From positions 1,116,001 through 1,180,000 of the forward strand of contig JAGTXZ010000018.1 in the NCBI GenBank assembly GCA_018398575.1: 64,000 nucleotides of DNA, read 5' to 3'. The notes beneath the pieces were generated by a model. That model saw only the letters and a list, made by a program, of their open reading frames with translations. It had not been told where the DNA came from and searched no databases. Within the stretch, counting starts at the first letter, position 1; each line of letters starts with the position of its first letter. Positions 1-9,181 of this stretch are shown piece after piece. The position numbers and the translations under genes are program-made. The stretch comes from Ampelomyces quisqualis. Its lineage: Eukaryota > Ascomycota > Dothideomycetes > Pleosporales > Phaeosphaeriaceae.

Positions 1-460
1 CTACGTTTGCCTATATAATAAATAAACGTAATAAACATTAGTTTCTTAACATTCTTCACGTATTTTAGCCTCTTTAAGATTTAATATATATTTAGAAATC
101 AATATATATCTATATATATATATAGTAGAAGGTATACTTAGATTATACTTATACACCTCTTGTTACGCTATTAATCTATTTAGAGAGTATACTATATATT
201 AAATTTTAATTAATTGCGCTAAACTTATGCAACCTAACCTTAACCTACAATTAATTACCTCTACTCTAACCTCTACCTTTTATTAGCGTAAAAAGATTAG
301 GTAGAGAGTTAGGTAGGTTTAGAGTCTTACGTAAAGCTACTCTAACTCTACCTAACCTCTACCTATTTACTACTATATAACTAACTACCTATCTACTGCA
401 GTAGAAGGTATTCTTAACCTGCTATAGGCTTAGGTAAGTTATTTTTCCTGTTCCTTGCAG
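1..460. other. AT-rich non-coding stretch at left edge
   Basis: I see no gene here. The stretch holds an (AT)n microsatellite near 83-124 and an imperfect inverted repeat: 299-325 (core taggtagagagttagg) pairs loosely with 343-366 (core ctctaactctacctaacc). It ends in ttccttgcag at 451-460, which looks like a fungal 3' splice site for the open frame that follows. The only GTAAGT-like donor nearby, at 433, would give an intron of about 28 bases, which is too short, so the upstream exon was not located. It may be the far end (3' LTR) of element E1, but no second LTR copy is available to prove this. Confidence 0.4.
83..124. repeat. AT dinucleotide microsatellite
   Basis: A run of alternating T and A, interrupted by a few C or G bases, sits in an already AT-rich stretch. 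It is simple sequence and no function is inferred. Confidence 0.7.
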
Positions 461-889
461 TTGCTGCGCTAGCGTTCTAACAGCGTCTAGGCTAACCTCC
501 TCTCTTTTAGTAAGGCTAACGCGCAGTCTAACTCTAACTTTAATATAAAGAGAGAAAAGTCTCTCTCTAGGTCTAAGCCTAGGTTTAAGAGTAGCAGCAG
601 TAGTAGGAGTAGAAATAGAGATAAAACCTCTCTCCTAGATAGCCCTAGCCTTATACCTTCTTCTAAGAAGAAGGGTAAGAGTAAGGCTAAGGCTAGGCCT
701 AAGGCTAAGCCTAAGGCTAAACCTAAGCCTAAGCCTAAGCCTAAGAAGCGCCTAGCTTTAGCTAGTTCTGCTAAGAAGCCTGCGTTCAAGCGCGTTAAAG
801 GCTTAGACCTGTTAGGTTACCTAGTGTACACTGCAACAGCAACAGTAAGAAGTAAAGTCCTATTAGAGTTAGGTAATACTATTTTCTAA
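461..889 (+). pseudogene. Antisense passenger of E1: Lys/Ser/Pro-rich basic protein remnant
   Basis: A plus-strand frame runs from the possible splice acceptor at 460 to TAA at 887-889. It is broken only by TAG at 470 and 488, both compatible with mutated CAG. The predicted 142 residues begin polar and Ser/Asn-rich. They continue with an SR-like stretch near 560-610, then a strongly basic tract of alternating KA and KP dipeptides (about 670-750), and end in a short ordinary tail. The composition is like a disordered nucleic-acid-binding tail. The gene lies downstream of the E1 integrase but on the opposite strand, as in A, B, C, F and G. There is no ATG, so the 5' exon is missing. The minus-strand ORF over the same bases (Leu/Gly repeats) is a shadow. 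The function is unknown. Confidence 0.5.
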
Positions 890-1180
890 GAATAGTAGAA
901 AGAGGTAGAGAATAAAGGGCTTAGTAATAATTTACTAGGCTTTCTAAGCTTCTATAAGGCTAATAAAAATAATAATAAGTTTCTAAGCTAAGCTAGTAGT
1001 TGTGCTTAGCTGCGCTACTAAGGCGCTAGTAGTGCACTAGTAAGGCGCCTTTATTTTCCTATGTTTTTTTTTTTTTTTTTTTTTTTTCTTTTTTTTTTCC
1101 TTTGTTTTCCTTTCTCTCTTTTTTTTTGTATATTAATTGTATAAGTAGTTAATCTTCTTTCTAGTTATACCTTTCTATAA
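890..1180. other. Gap between E1 passenger and integrase end, with T-rich tract
   Basis: There is no gene here. The main feature is a pyrimidine tract at about 1066-1128, almost all T with a few C (A/G-rich on the minus strand). It separates the plus-strand passenger from the minus-strand integrase end, so it may be where two convergent transcription units met. A polypurine tract would be expected next to a 3' LTR, and this tract is too far inside for a simple match. Confidence 0.5.
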
Positions 1181-4100
1181 GTAATTTGTCTATATTTTTT
1201 TAATTAACCTATTTGTTATATTCTAAGGGCTAGCCTTTCTATTTTACTAGGTAATTTACTAAATACCTATTACTAATACAGCTTTAACCTTATAGTGTTA
1301 TTGCAGGTCTTTACTAATGTTTAGATTAACAGGCCTAGGTAAAGTTAACTCTTCTCTCTTTCTAGCTATAAACAGCTAGAGCAAGAAGGTGTAGAATACT
1401 AGGTAGACTCTTATATATAATAAAAGTAAGATCCTAAAAGCTTATAAGCTAATTTACTCTTTTACTAGAAAGAGGCCTATTTAGCGCAGTGTTAGCTTCT
1501 TACTAGCGCTGCGCAGGCGTAGATACTTTGTTAACAAAAGGATTATATCCTTAGGTTTAAACTCTTAGAGCCTGTGTCTTTTGTTATAATATTGCTCTTA
1601 ATATTATAAAGTTTTATACTAGTAATTAGCTAGAGCGTTCTAAGTTTATATAAGCTTTTGCAACCTTTTCTTAACGCTAAGAACTTTAGTAGGCGCTGTT
1701 AGCTTGCAGTTGAGGCGCAGGTAAAACCTATAGCAGGCAAAGAATAGAGATATTCCTAATATAGCCTGCTTAGCATTATTATATACAAATCCTGCTAGTA
1801 ACAAGAGGTATACCTAATCTTCTTAATAATTGCTTACAAAAGCTCTTAAGTATTACTTAAAGGTTTAATTTTCTATTCTGTTTGCCTATCTATTTGTAAG
1901 TAGAAGGCAGTACTAAGCTATTGTTTTACCTTTACTATAAAGCAGATATCTACCTAAAATTATAAAGTAAAGACACTTTCTTAATCTAATACAATACCTT
2001 TAGGCAATCTAAAGAATTATACAATATGTTCTAAGAATAGATCTACTAGCTATAAGGTAGTAACTATTTTTTGTGTAGGGATATACTTAGCTATTTTAGT
2101 GTACCTATTAACTATAATAAGTATTATATTATACACAACACTATAGCGCTTAGCAGGCAGTAGGCCTATAACAAAATCTATTGTAATTTCTTGCTATAGT
2201 CTCTAAGGTTAGAAAAGCGCGTTTAACACGCTAGTAGAGCGCTGCTTAAGTAACTTTGTGCCTTAGCACACTAAGCAAAAGTTAATATACTTCTTAAGCT
2301 CTTTTTTAAGCCTAGGCTAATAGTAGTATTAGGCTACAAGCTTAAGCGTTTTAGTCTACCTAAAATAGCTAGTAAGTAGATTGTTATAATACAGCTTAAG
2401 AAGCTTAGCTCTAAGAGCTAGCTCTAGTAGAATATATAATTAGTTCTTAAACTAAAGGCTACCTAAAACGTTAAGCTTCTAGTGCCTTAGGCGTTTACTA
2501 GCGCCTTAATAGGCAGACGCTAAAGATTTAACATTTCTGCGTATTACAACTACTTCTAGGTTATTCTGTTATACTTGTATATAGATTTTAAAAAAGAACT
2601 TAAAAAGTTTTTTATAAGCTAACCTTTCTAAGGCTGCAGCTCTTACTTGTAACTGCGTAACCCTTTAGGCTATTACTAGTCTGCCCTTAGAAATCTCTTA
2701 ATTAAAGCTATAGCTCTTAGCTATTGCCTTAACGCTATGCGCTAGGCTTTGTAACTGCGTAACCCTTTAGGTTATTACTAGTCTACTCTTAGAAATCTTC
2801 TAATTAGGGCTGTAGCGCGTAGCTGTTGCTGTAACGCTGTGCGCTAGGCTTATAAAAACATCTTTATTAAGATATAGAGTGTCTACTTACTATTAAGCTG
2901 TTGTCTAGCTTTCTACTAACGCTAGCTCTTTACTAGGTAGCTTAGCTTAAGTTTCTGCTAGCTGCAATTTCTTTTGCAGTGCTAGTAACATGTTTAATAG
3001 TTAAACATCTAGCGTGTTACTATTGTTTACAAGTTACCCTAAAGGCCTATCTATAGGATTTGTCTTTTTAGACTAATACTTAATCTTAAAGTTATAAGCA
3101 GCTAGCTTTATAGCCTAGCTAGCCTGTCTTTTAGATAGGCTTAACGTCTCTATAAAGCTGCGTAGGTTGTTATAGTCTGTTTATATTTCTAACTAAACTA
3201 TAAGCTCTTTAACGTAGTAACGCTAGTGCTGCACTACTATAATAATAGTAAGAAGCTCTAGGTTGTATATATAGTAGCTCTTTTCTGCAGGTAAGAGTTT
3301 TCTTAACTAAAAGGCTACAGGGTGCTAGTTTCTATCTACATAAAGTTAGGAAAAGATGCCTACTACCTTCTAAATAAAGGTATTATTTTCTAGCTTAGAT
3401 AGAAGTGTGTAGTTATAGTGCTACAAGACTAGCATAGTTACATACCTGTTGCAAAGCTAGCGCTTTGCCTTCTTTACTGCGTTAGGCTAGTTAAAAGGAC
3501 TAGACTTCTTCTCTTAAACTAATCTCTTTAAGAGATTAGTAATAGAGCTAACAATAACAAAGAAACTCTATATAAAGCGTTAATAGAAGTTTGCAAAGCC
3601 TAAGAAGACTTAAACATCTTTAAAGAACGTTAGCGTAAGCTAATTAATAACTGTGCAAACCTGTTCTAGATCTATTGTAATACTGTTAAGGCGTACAATA
3701 AACCCTAGAAACTTAACTTAGTTAGTAGTAAAGGTACACTTCTTTAAGTTAACAAAAAGACTGTATTTTCTTAGCTTAGCAAGTACTTTTCTTACCTGTT
3801 TCTAATAATCCTCTCTCTTTTAAGAAAAGATTAAGATATTATTAAGGTAGATAACGCAAAAGATATTTAAATACAAGGCTAAGGCTCTGTTAATATACCT
3901 CTAAAACGTAGCAGGCGCGTTAGTTAGTCTAAAAGGTATAACTATATATTTAAAGTAGCTATATTACATGCAAAACGCTATCTTCTACTTATTGCCTTAC
4001 TAGATTCTAATGCAGTAATACGCGTTCTTAAAATTAAGCTTAGTAAACTTTACTAATCTATAGAGCTAATTAAGAGTCTTCCTAATTAAGGGCAGAGCTA

Positions 4101-4400
4101 ATCTATTCTTCTTAGTAACTTAGTTAAGGCCTTAATAGTCTACGCAAAGGCGTAATATTCTATTCTTTTTAGGTATAAAAAGAATAAGTGCTCTTGCTAG
4201 GCTTGTACTTTCTTAGATCTAGCCTAGGCTTTGCACTATTACTAAGTAGTCGCGTAGTACACTTAGCTTCTTTAGTAAGAGGTTATAGAGCAGCCTACAT
4301 AGAGCTACAGCTCTCTCTTCTAGCTTAATAGCGTAGTTGCCTCTATAGTACTGCAGCAGCGCGTTAGTAGCGTTACTGTTTGTAACGTCTTTAAAATCCT
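1180..4400 (-). pseudogene. pol: E1 pol: RT, RNase H, integrase and chromodomain-like end, broken
   Basis: Mutated remains of a polyprotein that would copy element RNA into DNA and insert it. In minus-strand order: an RT start like LRLYVDYRGLNQVTKKNR near 4200; the RT active-site box at 3832-3849, reading YLNNIL instead of YLDDIL because both Asp codons are now AAT; RNase H around 3060-3480; a linker with a tandem duplication (2646-2849); an integrase core around 1650-2150 with the block FRLPKGIVLDQESVFT and, further on, a TDGQTE-like block; and a chromodomain-like VKWKGQP stretch at about 1180-1290. Stops fall at Gln and Trp positions. It cannot be functional. Family assignment is solid; domain edges are approximate. 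Confidence 0.8.
2646..2849 (-). repeat. In-frame 102-bp tandem duplication in E1 pol linker
   Basis: Two adjacent units, 2646-2747 and 2748-2849, share the core gtaactgcgtaaccctttag and differ mostly by transitions. The period of 102 bases is 34 codons, so the duplication keeps the frame of the linker between RNase H and integrase. The minus-strand translation contains the motif VTQLQ in both units. It predates RIP, because the units have collected different mutations. Confidence 0.75.
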
Positions 4401-6000
4401 TAAGTTTAATAGGCTATAATAGGTATTTAGTAGAAAAAGATTGTAAACTACCTACTAGGACTATGTATACGCTTAGCTTGTTATAAAGAGATTTTGCAAA
4501 GGTTTTTACATCTTTAACTCTTATTGTATTAGTATTAAGCTTGTAGCACTACTACTTTAACTTACAGTTAATAATAACGCGTTCTTCTTTTAGGCTTAGT
4601 AACTCTAAAATAACAGGTAAGGCTGCGTTAGCAATTCTGTATAGGATAGTAGTAAAGAACTTAGTAACGGTCTAGTTGTCTTTTATTGTTAGATAGGCCT
4701 AATAAGCGTAGAAGCTAGGTACTGTACTTAAGTTAGGTAGACAGATAGTTAGTAGCGCTGCGCTGTTAATCTAAAAGAGGTTCTTAAGTAAGGCAACTTT
4801 CTTATTAATTGTGCTAAGTTCTGCACTACAGTTAATTAGTATTTATGTAGGCTGCGTAGCGCTATTGTTACGCAGCGTTCTAAGTACTTTAATACAATTC
4901 TTCTATTATAATAGAACTTAGGCTGTTAAGAGAGAAAGTCTTTTTAGGCCTTCTTGTTTTTTGTTTGTATTAAGTTTAAGCTAGTAACAGAAGAAGAGCT
5001 GTTAAGCCTTAATCTACACTCTCTAGCCTAATAGCCTATTTTGCTGTAATAGTAGCAGGCGTTAGTTAGCTTTAGGCTTAGGTTTGTAGTACTAGTAGCA
5101 CGACGTTATAGAGCTGTTGCGTTAGGTTTAGATTGCAAAGTTTTACCTGTACTAGGCGTTCTGTATGTGCAATAGTATAGCAATAGTATACTACTACTAT
5201 AGCGTAAGTTATTTTTAAGCGTTACAGCGCGTTTAATAAGTTTCTTATAGGTATTAGAAAACTTATTGTAGTTAGAGAGAGCTACTCTAATCTCTAGGCA
5301 GAGTTTACTATACAAGTGTATTACTAAGTGTTTCTACTTATAAGAGGGGTTTACCTAATTTTCTAACGTTAATAGATAGGCTGCGAATTTGTTTACTGTT
5401 TAGCTGTTTTTTTAGACTGCTTTTTAATACTGTATAGTAACTTAGAGCTCTCTATTTACAGGGCTCTTAATCTAATTAAGTAGAAAGAACATTATATTAC
5501 GCTACGCTAGCGTTTTGCTATTATCTTTCTATTTCCTCTGTATCTATATTTATTAAAACGTAGTTTAGAGGTATTAGAAGGTAAAGGCAATCTTTTAGTC
5601 CTTAAGCTAGAAGGCTAAGAAGTCTAATTAAAAGGTAATAGATAGACTAGCCTTAAAGTTCTAATACTCTCTAATTCCTTTACCTTTAAAGACAGGAATT
5701 TTCTTAATCTTTAGCCTGCGTTCTAGTAGCGCTAATAGGTTAAGTTAGAGGCGTTGCGCTAGTAGAGACATGTCGCGTCTACTAAGAGAGGTTAGTTCTA
5801 CTTTATTAGGAGCGCCTAAGAGCTGTTTAAGAGTTAAGAAAAGCTATTTACCTACTAGTAATTACTTCTATTAGCGTACTTCTTTCTCTAGATTCTAGAT
5901 CTTAGCTTGCTTCTTAAGTTCTTAGCGCTAGCGCTTTAGCTGCGCTAAGCGTTTACCTAGACTACTTATTATTTATTTATTAAGAGTGTTTTCTCTTAGT
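4400..6000 (-). pseudogene. gag: E1 gag and N-terminal polyprotein, broken
   Basis: The minus-strand translation is helical, rich in Gln, Leu and Lys, and broken by many TAG and TAA codons. A KPKPKANQR-like block lies near 5080. The stretch just before RT (about 4330-4700) fits the usual spacer that leads to the conserved RLLYNL start of RT. A zinc knuckle could not be recognised, nor a protease active site; RIP may have removed them. The 69-residue minus-strand ORF at 5106-5315 is an unbroken piece of this same region, not a separate gene. Confidence 0.6.
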
Positions 6001-6345
6001 AGGTTTAGAAATAGATTCTAATCTATTATTATTAGGTAACTAGGCTGCTATTCTTTTGCAAGGTAAAGAAATTAAAACTATAAGAGGTTTGTATAGCAGC
6101 AAAGTTACAAGATAACAATAGTAGTACAGATAGAAGTAAGTTAATTCCTGTTCTACAGCTTTAGTGCAGAACTGCTCTTTTGTAGATACAACTAGACGCG
6201 TGTCTTTATAACTAGAATATACTAGGTCTGCGCTAGCGTAGCGCTATTAAGACGCTAGAGTAGCTATATGCGTTTTACGCGTATAATAGCTAGAGTAGCG
6301 TTGTAGTAGCGCAGGCGTATTGCTGCGCAACTAACAGCTTTACGC
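6000..6345. other. E1 5' region with CG-rich semi-palindromes
   Basis: I recognise no gene. Between 6230 and 6310 several self-complementary words occur, such as gcgctagcgtagcgc, and gctagagtagc appears twice. They may be part of the 5' untranslated region or LTR of E1. The stretch ends where D-type sequence begins. Confidence 0.35.
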
Positions 6346-6526
6346 TGTAGCATCTTTACAGATCTAGTAACTCTATTAGGTTGCTATTAGGTTAGTATAA
6401 GGTTGCTAGCAACTAGAAGTAAGTAGGGCAACTTTAGCAAATTGTTTAGTAAATAGTATTACTGTTAGGCTACTGCAGATTATAGTAATTAGGCTAATTA
6501 GATTAATTTTAAATTTTTTGAACGTA
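6346..6526. mobile_element. D fragment (right end) between E1 and E2
   Basis: This matches the terminal 180 bases of the D family: the agaagtaagtagggcaac block, then attactgttaggctactgca, and a decayed end ttttttgaacg that corresponds to TTTTCCTAACG in intact copies. The inner part and the other end are missing. It marks the junction between the head-to-head elements E1 and E2 and is RIP-mutated, unlike D1. Confidence 0.7.
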
Positions 6527-6802
6527 CTATACTATTATACACACAGAATACTTAGTATAGGTAAAACTTTGTAGTCTAAACCTAACACAACAGCTCTATA
6601 ACGTTATGATACTAGCACTACAAACCTAAGCCTAAAGCTAACTAACGCCTACTACTATTGCAGCAAAATAGGCTATTAGGCTAGAAAGTTTAGATTAAGG
6701 CTTAATAGCTTCTTTTCTATTACTAGTTTAAACTTAATATAAATAAAAAACAAGAAGGCCTAAAAGAACTCTTCTTGTTAACAGCCTAAGTTCTATTACA
6801 AT
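6527..6802 (+). pseudogene. gag: E2 part 1: gag fragment
   Basis: Plus-strand copy of the E gag region, matching E1 around 4950-5215 in inverted orientation; both contain the words taaacctaacrcaacagctc and aacaagaaggcctaaaa. It is cut on the left by a D fragment and on the right by element C. The last five bases, ACAAT (6798-6802), are repeated at 40846-40850, where E2 resumes, and the E1 copy is uninterrupted there (ATAAT). So this is one half of a gene split by an insertion of about 34 kb. Confidence 0.8.
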
Positions 6803-7097
6803 TGTAATAACGCAGGTAGGTATAGCTATTAAAGTTAAATTAGATACGTATTAGAGGTATTTAGGAGTACGTGTTGTATTAGAGATTCTAGATTAGCTAT
6901 ACACCTATAAGTCTTGTATAGAAGAATAAGAAAAACTTATTTTCTATCTAATATAATAGGCTTATATTGATAGTTAAGGTAGTAACTAAGTTAGAGTAGA
7001 TTTAGAGTACTTTTAACACTACTCCTACTATTCCTTACATAATCTGTTACTAAGCGTTTATAAGGTATTAGATTTAATATATATTTGTATGTGTTTA
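6803..7097 (-). repeat. 3' LTR of element C (main part)
   Basis: This is the reverse complement of the A-family LTR; the ends tgtaataacgcaggtagg and acctataagtcttgtatag are recognisable against A1 and A2. It is interrupted at 7097 by a D-type unit and finishes at 8241-8245. Joining the halves restores the standard LTR start apart from RIP transitions. Confidence 0.85.
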
Positions 7098-7150
7098 CGT
7101 TAGGAAAAATTAAGATTTGTCTAGTTAGCCTAGTTGCAGCGACCCGCAGC

Positions 7151-7395
7151 TATATAGAAAGATTCTGCAAAGGTTTTAGCGTCTTTAACTCTTATTGTAT
7201 TAGTGTTAAGCTTGTAGCGCTACTACTTTAACTTATAGTTAATAACAACGCGTCTCTCTTTTAGGCTTAGTAACTCTAAAATAACAGGTTAAGCTGCGTT
7301 AGTAATCCTGTATAGAATAGTAGTAAAGAACTTAGTAACACTCTAGTTATCCTTTATTATTAGATAGGCCTAATAAGCGTAGAAGCTAAGCACTG
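7151..7395 (-). pseudogene. Captured fragment of E gag-pol inside the D unit
   Basis: Matches E1 at about 4486-4735 on the same strand (shared words aactcttattgtattagt and taggcctaataagcgtagaag). It is flanked on both sides by D left ends. It encodes part of the region upstream of RT, is broken by stops and has no independent function. Confidence 0.75.
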
Positions 7396-8238
7396 CGTTA
7401 GGAAAATTTAAGATTAATCTAATTAGCCTAATTGCCGCGACCTGCAGCAGCCTAACAGCAATACTGTCTACTAGACAATTTGCTAAAGTTGCCCTACTTA
7501 CTTCTAGTTGCTAGCAACCTAACAGTAACCTGACAGCAAGTTGGCTGTGTTGCCTGTGTCGCTAGTGTTGCTAGTGTCGCTAATGTTGCCAATTTTACTT
7601 ACGTGACTGTATTGCTGTATTTGCATGATTACGTAAGTAACCTAAAAACACAAAATATAGAGCGGAATTCCCTCTTTAAAACGCACTATTCAGAAATTTT
7701 GTAGCTGCTCTAGTTATTAAGATATAGCGCGTTGAAGTTATAAACTTTTTTAAAAAAACTTTAAGTATGTTCAACACAATAGATCTACGCACCTACAATA
7801 TAATATACAATAATAAAATGTCTTAAAGTAAACTCTGCACTTTAGTTACTATTTCTTTAATAAAAAATATAATATATTATCTAGTTAAAGTGCTAAAGCT
7901 CTAGCAAAAACAAGCCTTGGCAAAGAACTTTAAAACTCTACAAACTTTACTGCCTTGCATCTTAACAACAAGAGCAGCTATAAAAATTCTAAATAGTACA
8001 TTTTAAAGACAACATTAAGCGCTATATTTTGGGTTTTAGAATAATTACGTAATTGCGCGGGTAGGGCAGGTAGGTCTAGTAGATCAGGTGGATTACTTTA
8101 GGCGTTTTTGTCTAATTAGGTAGCCAGAACAAATAGAGGACCCTAGGGACAGTTAAGTACAGTTAAGAACTGTATAGTTAACTATTCTAACAGTGTTGCT
8201 AATGTTACAGATGTTACTTACGTTGTATTTTCCTGACG
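7396..8238. mobile_element. D element copy (non-autonomous, inverted-repeat ends)
   Basis: An 843-bp copy in the opposite orientation to D1, with ends CGTTAGGAAAA and TTTTCCTGACG. It carries the same internal blocks as D1: the region around acaagccttggcaaagaac and the attacgtaa words on both sides of the centre. No open frame worth the name is present, so it would have needed a transposase from elsewhere. Confidence 0.75.
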
Positions 8239-8240
8239 TA

Positions 8241-8569
8241 TTACATTACTTATCTTTTTAAAATTATTAGTTTCTATTTATAAGGTCTGTATTAGTATAC
8301 TTTTAGATACTATTTAAAATTCTTTAAAAAGTCTTATTTACCTTAACTTTAAATTTCTAATAATACGTTATAGCTGTTTGTTATTGTTTTACTTAGTATA
8401 GCAGCGCGTTTATTATCTTAACTTTACCTAGAGTTTCTTAAGTATATATATAAGGCTAGCTCTTAAGTATACTACTTATTTATACTCTTTACCTTATATT
8501 TATATACCTAAAGCTATCTAAGCCTTCTCTTAATTTGATTATTAGCTAACTATATAGTAGATATACACA
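8241..8569 (-). other. C: start of 3' LTR, polypurine tract and 3' untranslated region
   Basis: 8241-8245 (with the shared TA before it) gives the outer bases TGTAATA of the LTR on the minus strand. The next bases correspond to the A-family polypurine tract, which is aaaaagaggggtaa in A2. The rest matches the 3' untranslated region of A1 and A2 in reverse complement. There is no gene. Confidence 0.65.
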
Positions 8570-9181
8570 ATACCTATTCTTGTCTCTCTTAAGACTTATT
8601 CTCTAGCCTATTAGGTTGTTTACCTATAGGCTGCAAAAGCCTTTGCTTGCAGCTATTTTAAAATTAAGTTTAGATTCTATTTAGACGTGTCTAAGAAGTG
8701 TATATATTACACGCTCTTAAATAAGAAGTATTACCTAGTTCTCTAATTTGCAGGCTAAAAGTATAATAGCCTTTTTAAGGCTCTTAACTACAGGTTTACT
8801 ACTCTAAGTAGAGACAAGTTTAATAAGGTAGTGTTAGAGTACTAGGCTAATATCTAAGTAGCAGCGTTTTAGTTAGCTACTGCTATACAAGTAGGCACTA
8901 TACAAGTAGCTAATATAAATACTACTAACCTGCTTATTAGTGCTTATTACTAGAGAGAGAAGCTAGCTAGAAAGGTTAGAAAGATAGATAAAGAGGTTAG
9001 GTTGCTTAAGTAGAGTACAGCTAGGTTTACTAGTATAGTAACTTAGCTAGTAAATATCTTAATTGTGTTATAAGTAGATTAGGTAGTAGAGAAAGTAGCT
9101 AGCACTTACAGTAGGTAGAGCTAGAATAGAAAATAACTAGGTATTGCGTTAATGTCTACACTTAAGAAGTTAAATAGTTAA
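8570..9181 (+). pseudogene. Antisense passenger ORF of element C (Cys cluster plus coiled coil)
   Basis: Plus-strand counterpart of the minus-strand passenger in A1 and A2, on the opposite strand to the pol of C. It spans 204 codons; the A copies span 212, so length differences are whole codons. The start codon is now ATA (8570-8572) where A2 has ATG. Most of the Cys cluster has been lost: the region reads SKKCIYYTLLNKKYY where A2 reads SKKCAYCTLLNKKCC, and Cys to Tyr is what G-to-A mutation gives. A long heptad-like stretch (Ala, Leu, Arg, Glu, Gln) follows. In-frame stops are at former Gln or Trp codons. The function is unknown. Confidence 0.7.

Larger units (their letters stand above)
461..6345 (-). 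mobile_element. Element E1: degenerate chromovirus-like Ty3/Gypsy retrotransposon
   Basis: Reading the minus strand from right to left gives Gag, reverse transcriptase, RNase H, linker, integrase and a chromodomain-like end, in Ty3/Gypsy order. A plus-strand passenger then follows at 461-889. LTRs could not be defined because only one end of the element is visible. A second copy, E2, lies on the plus strand and confirms the sequence from about 5215 down to 3120. The right end abuts a fragment of D at about 6345. E1 is heavily RIP-mutated. The left boundary is uncertain. Confidence 0.75.
7098..8238. mobile_element. Composite D unit (D end, E fragment, full D) inside the LTR of C
   Basis: The unit begins CGTTAGGAAAA and ends TTTTCCTGACG, an 11-bp inverted repeat with one mismatch. 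It is flanked on both sides by TA (7096-7097 and 8239-8240). The undisturbed LTR has TG at this place (TA after RIP), so the flanks are a 2-bp target duplication. Inside are a 53-bp D left end (7098-7150), a 245-bp piece of element E (7151-7395) and a full D copy (7396-8238). The whole unit sits between two parts of one LTR, so it either moved as one or was built in place by a second D event. Confidence 0.75.

Noticed and set aside
487..789. 100-residue minus-strand ORF rich in Leu and Gly
   Set aside because: It is the reverse reading of the Lys/Pro/Ala repeat tract. The plus strand has the more plausible protein and a splice acceptor.
1066..1128. T-rich tract as a retroposed poly(A) tail of a LINE on the minus strand
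   Set aside because: No LINE reverse transcriptase or target duplication lies next to it. The flanking minus-strand coding sequence is Gypsy integrase.
5106..5315. 69-residue minus-strand ORF as a separate gene
   Set aside because: It is the same strand and region as E1 gag and simply happens to lack stops; it is not a separate gene.
7098..8238. D as a solo LTR
   Set aside because: Its ends are inverted (CGTTAGG...CCTAACG), not TG...CA; the duplication is 2 bp; and no primer site or polypurine tract is attached.
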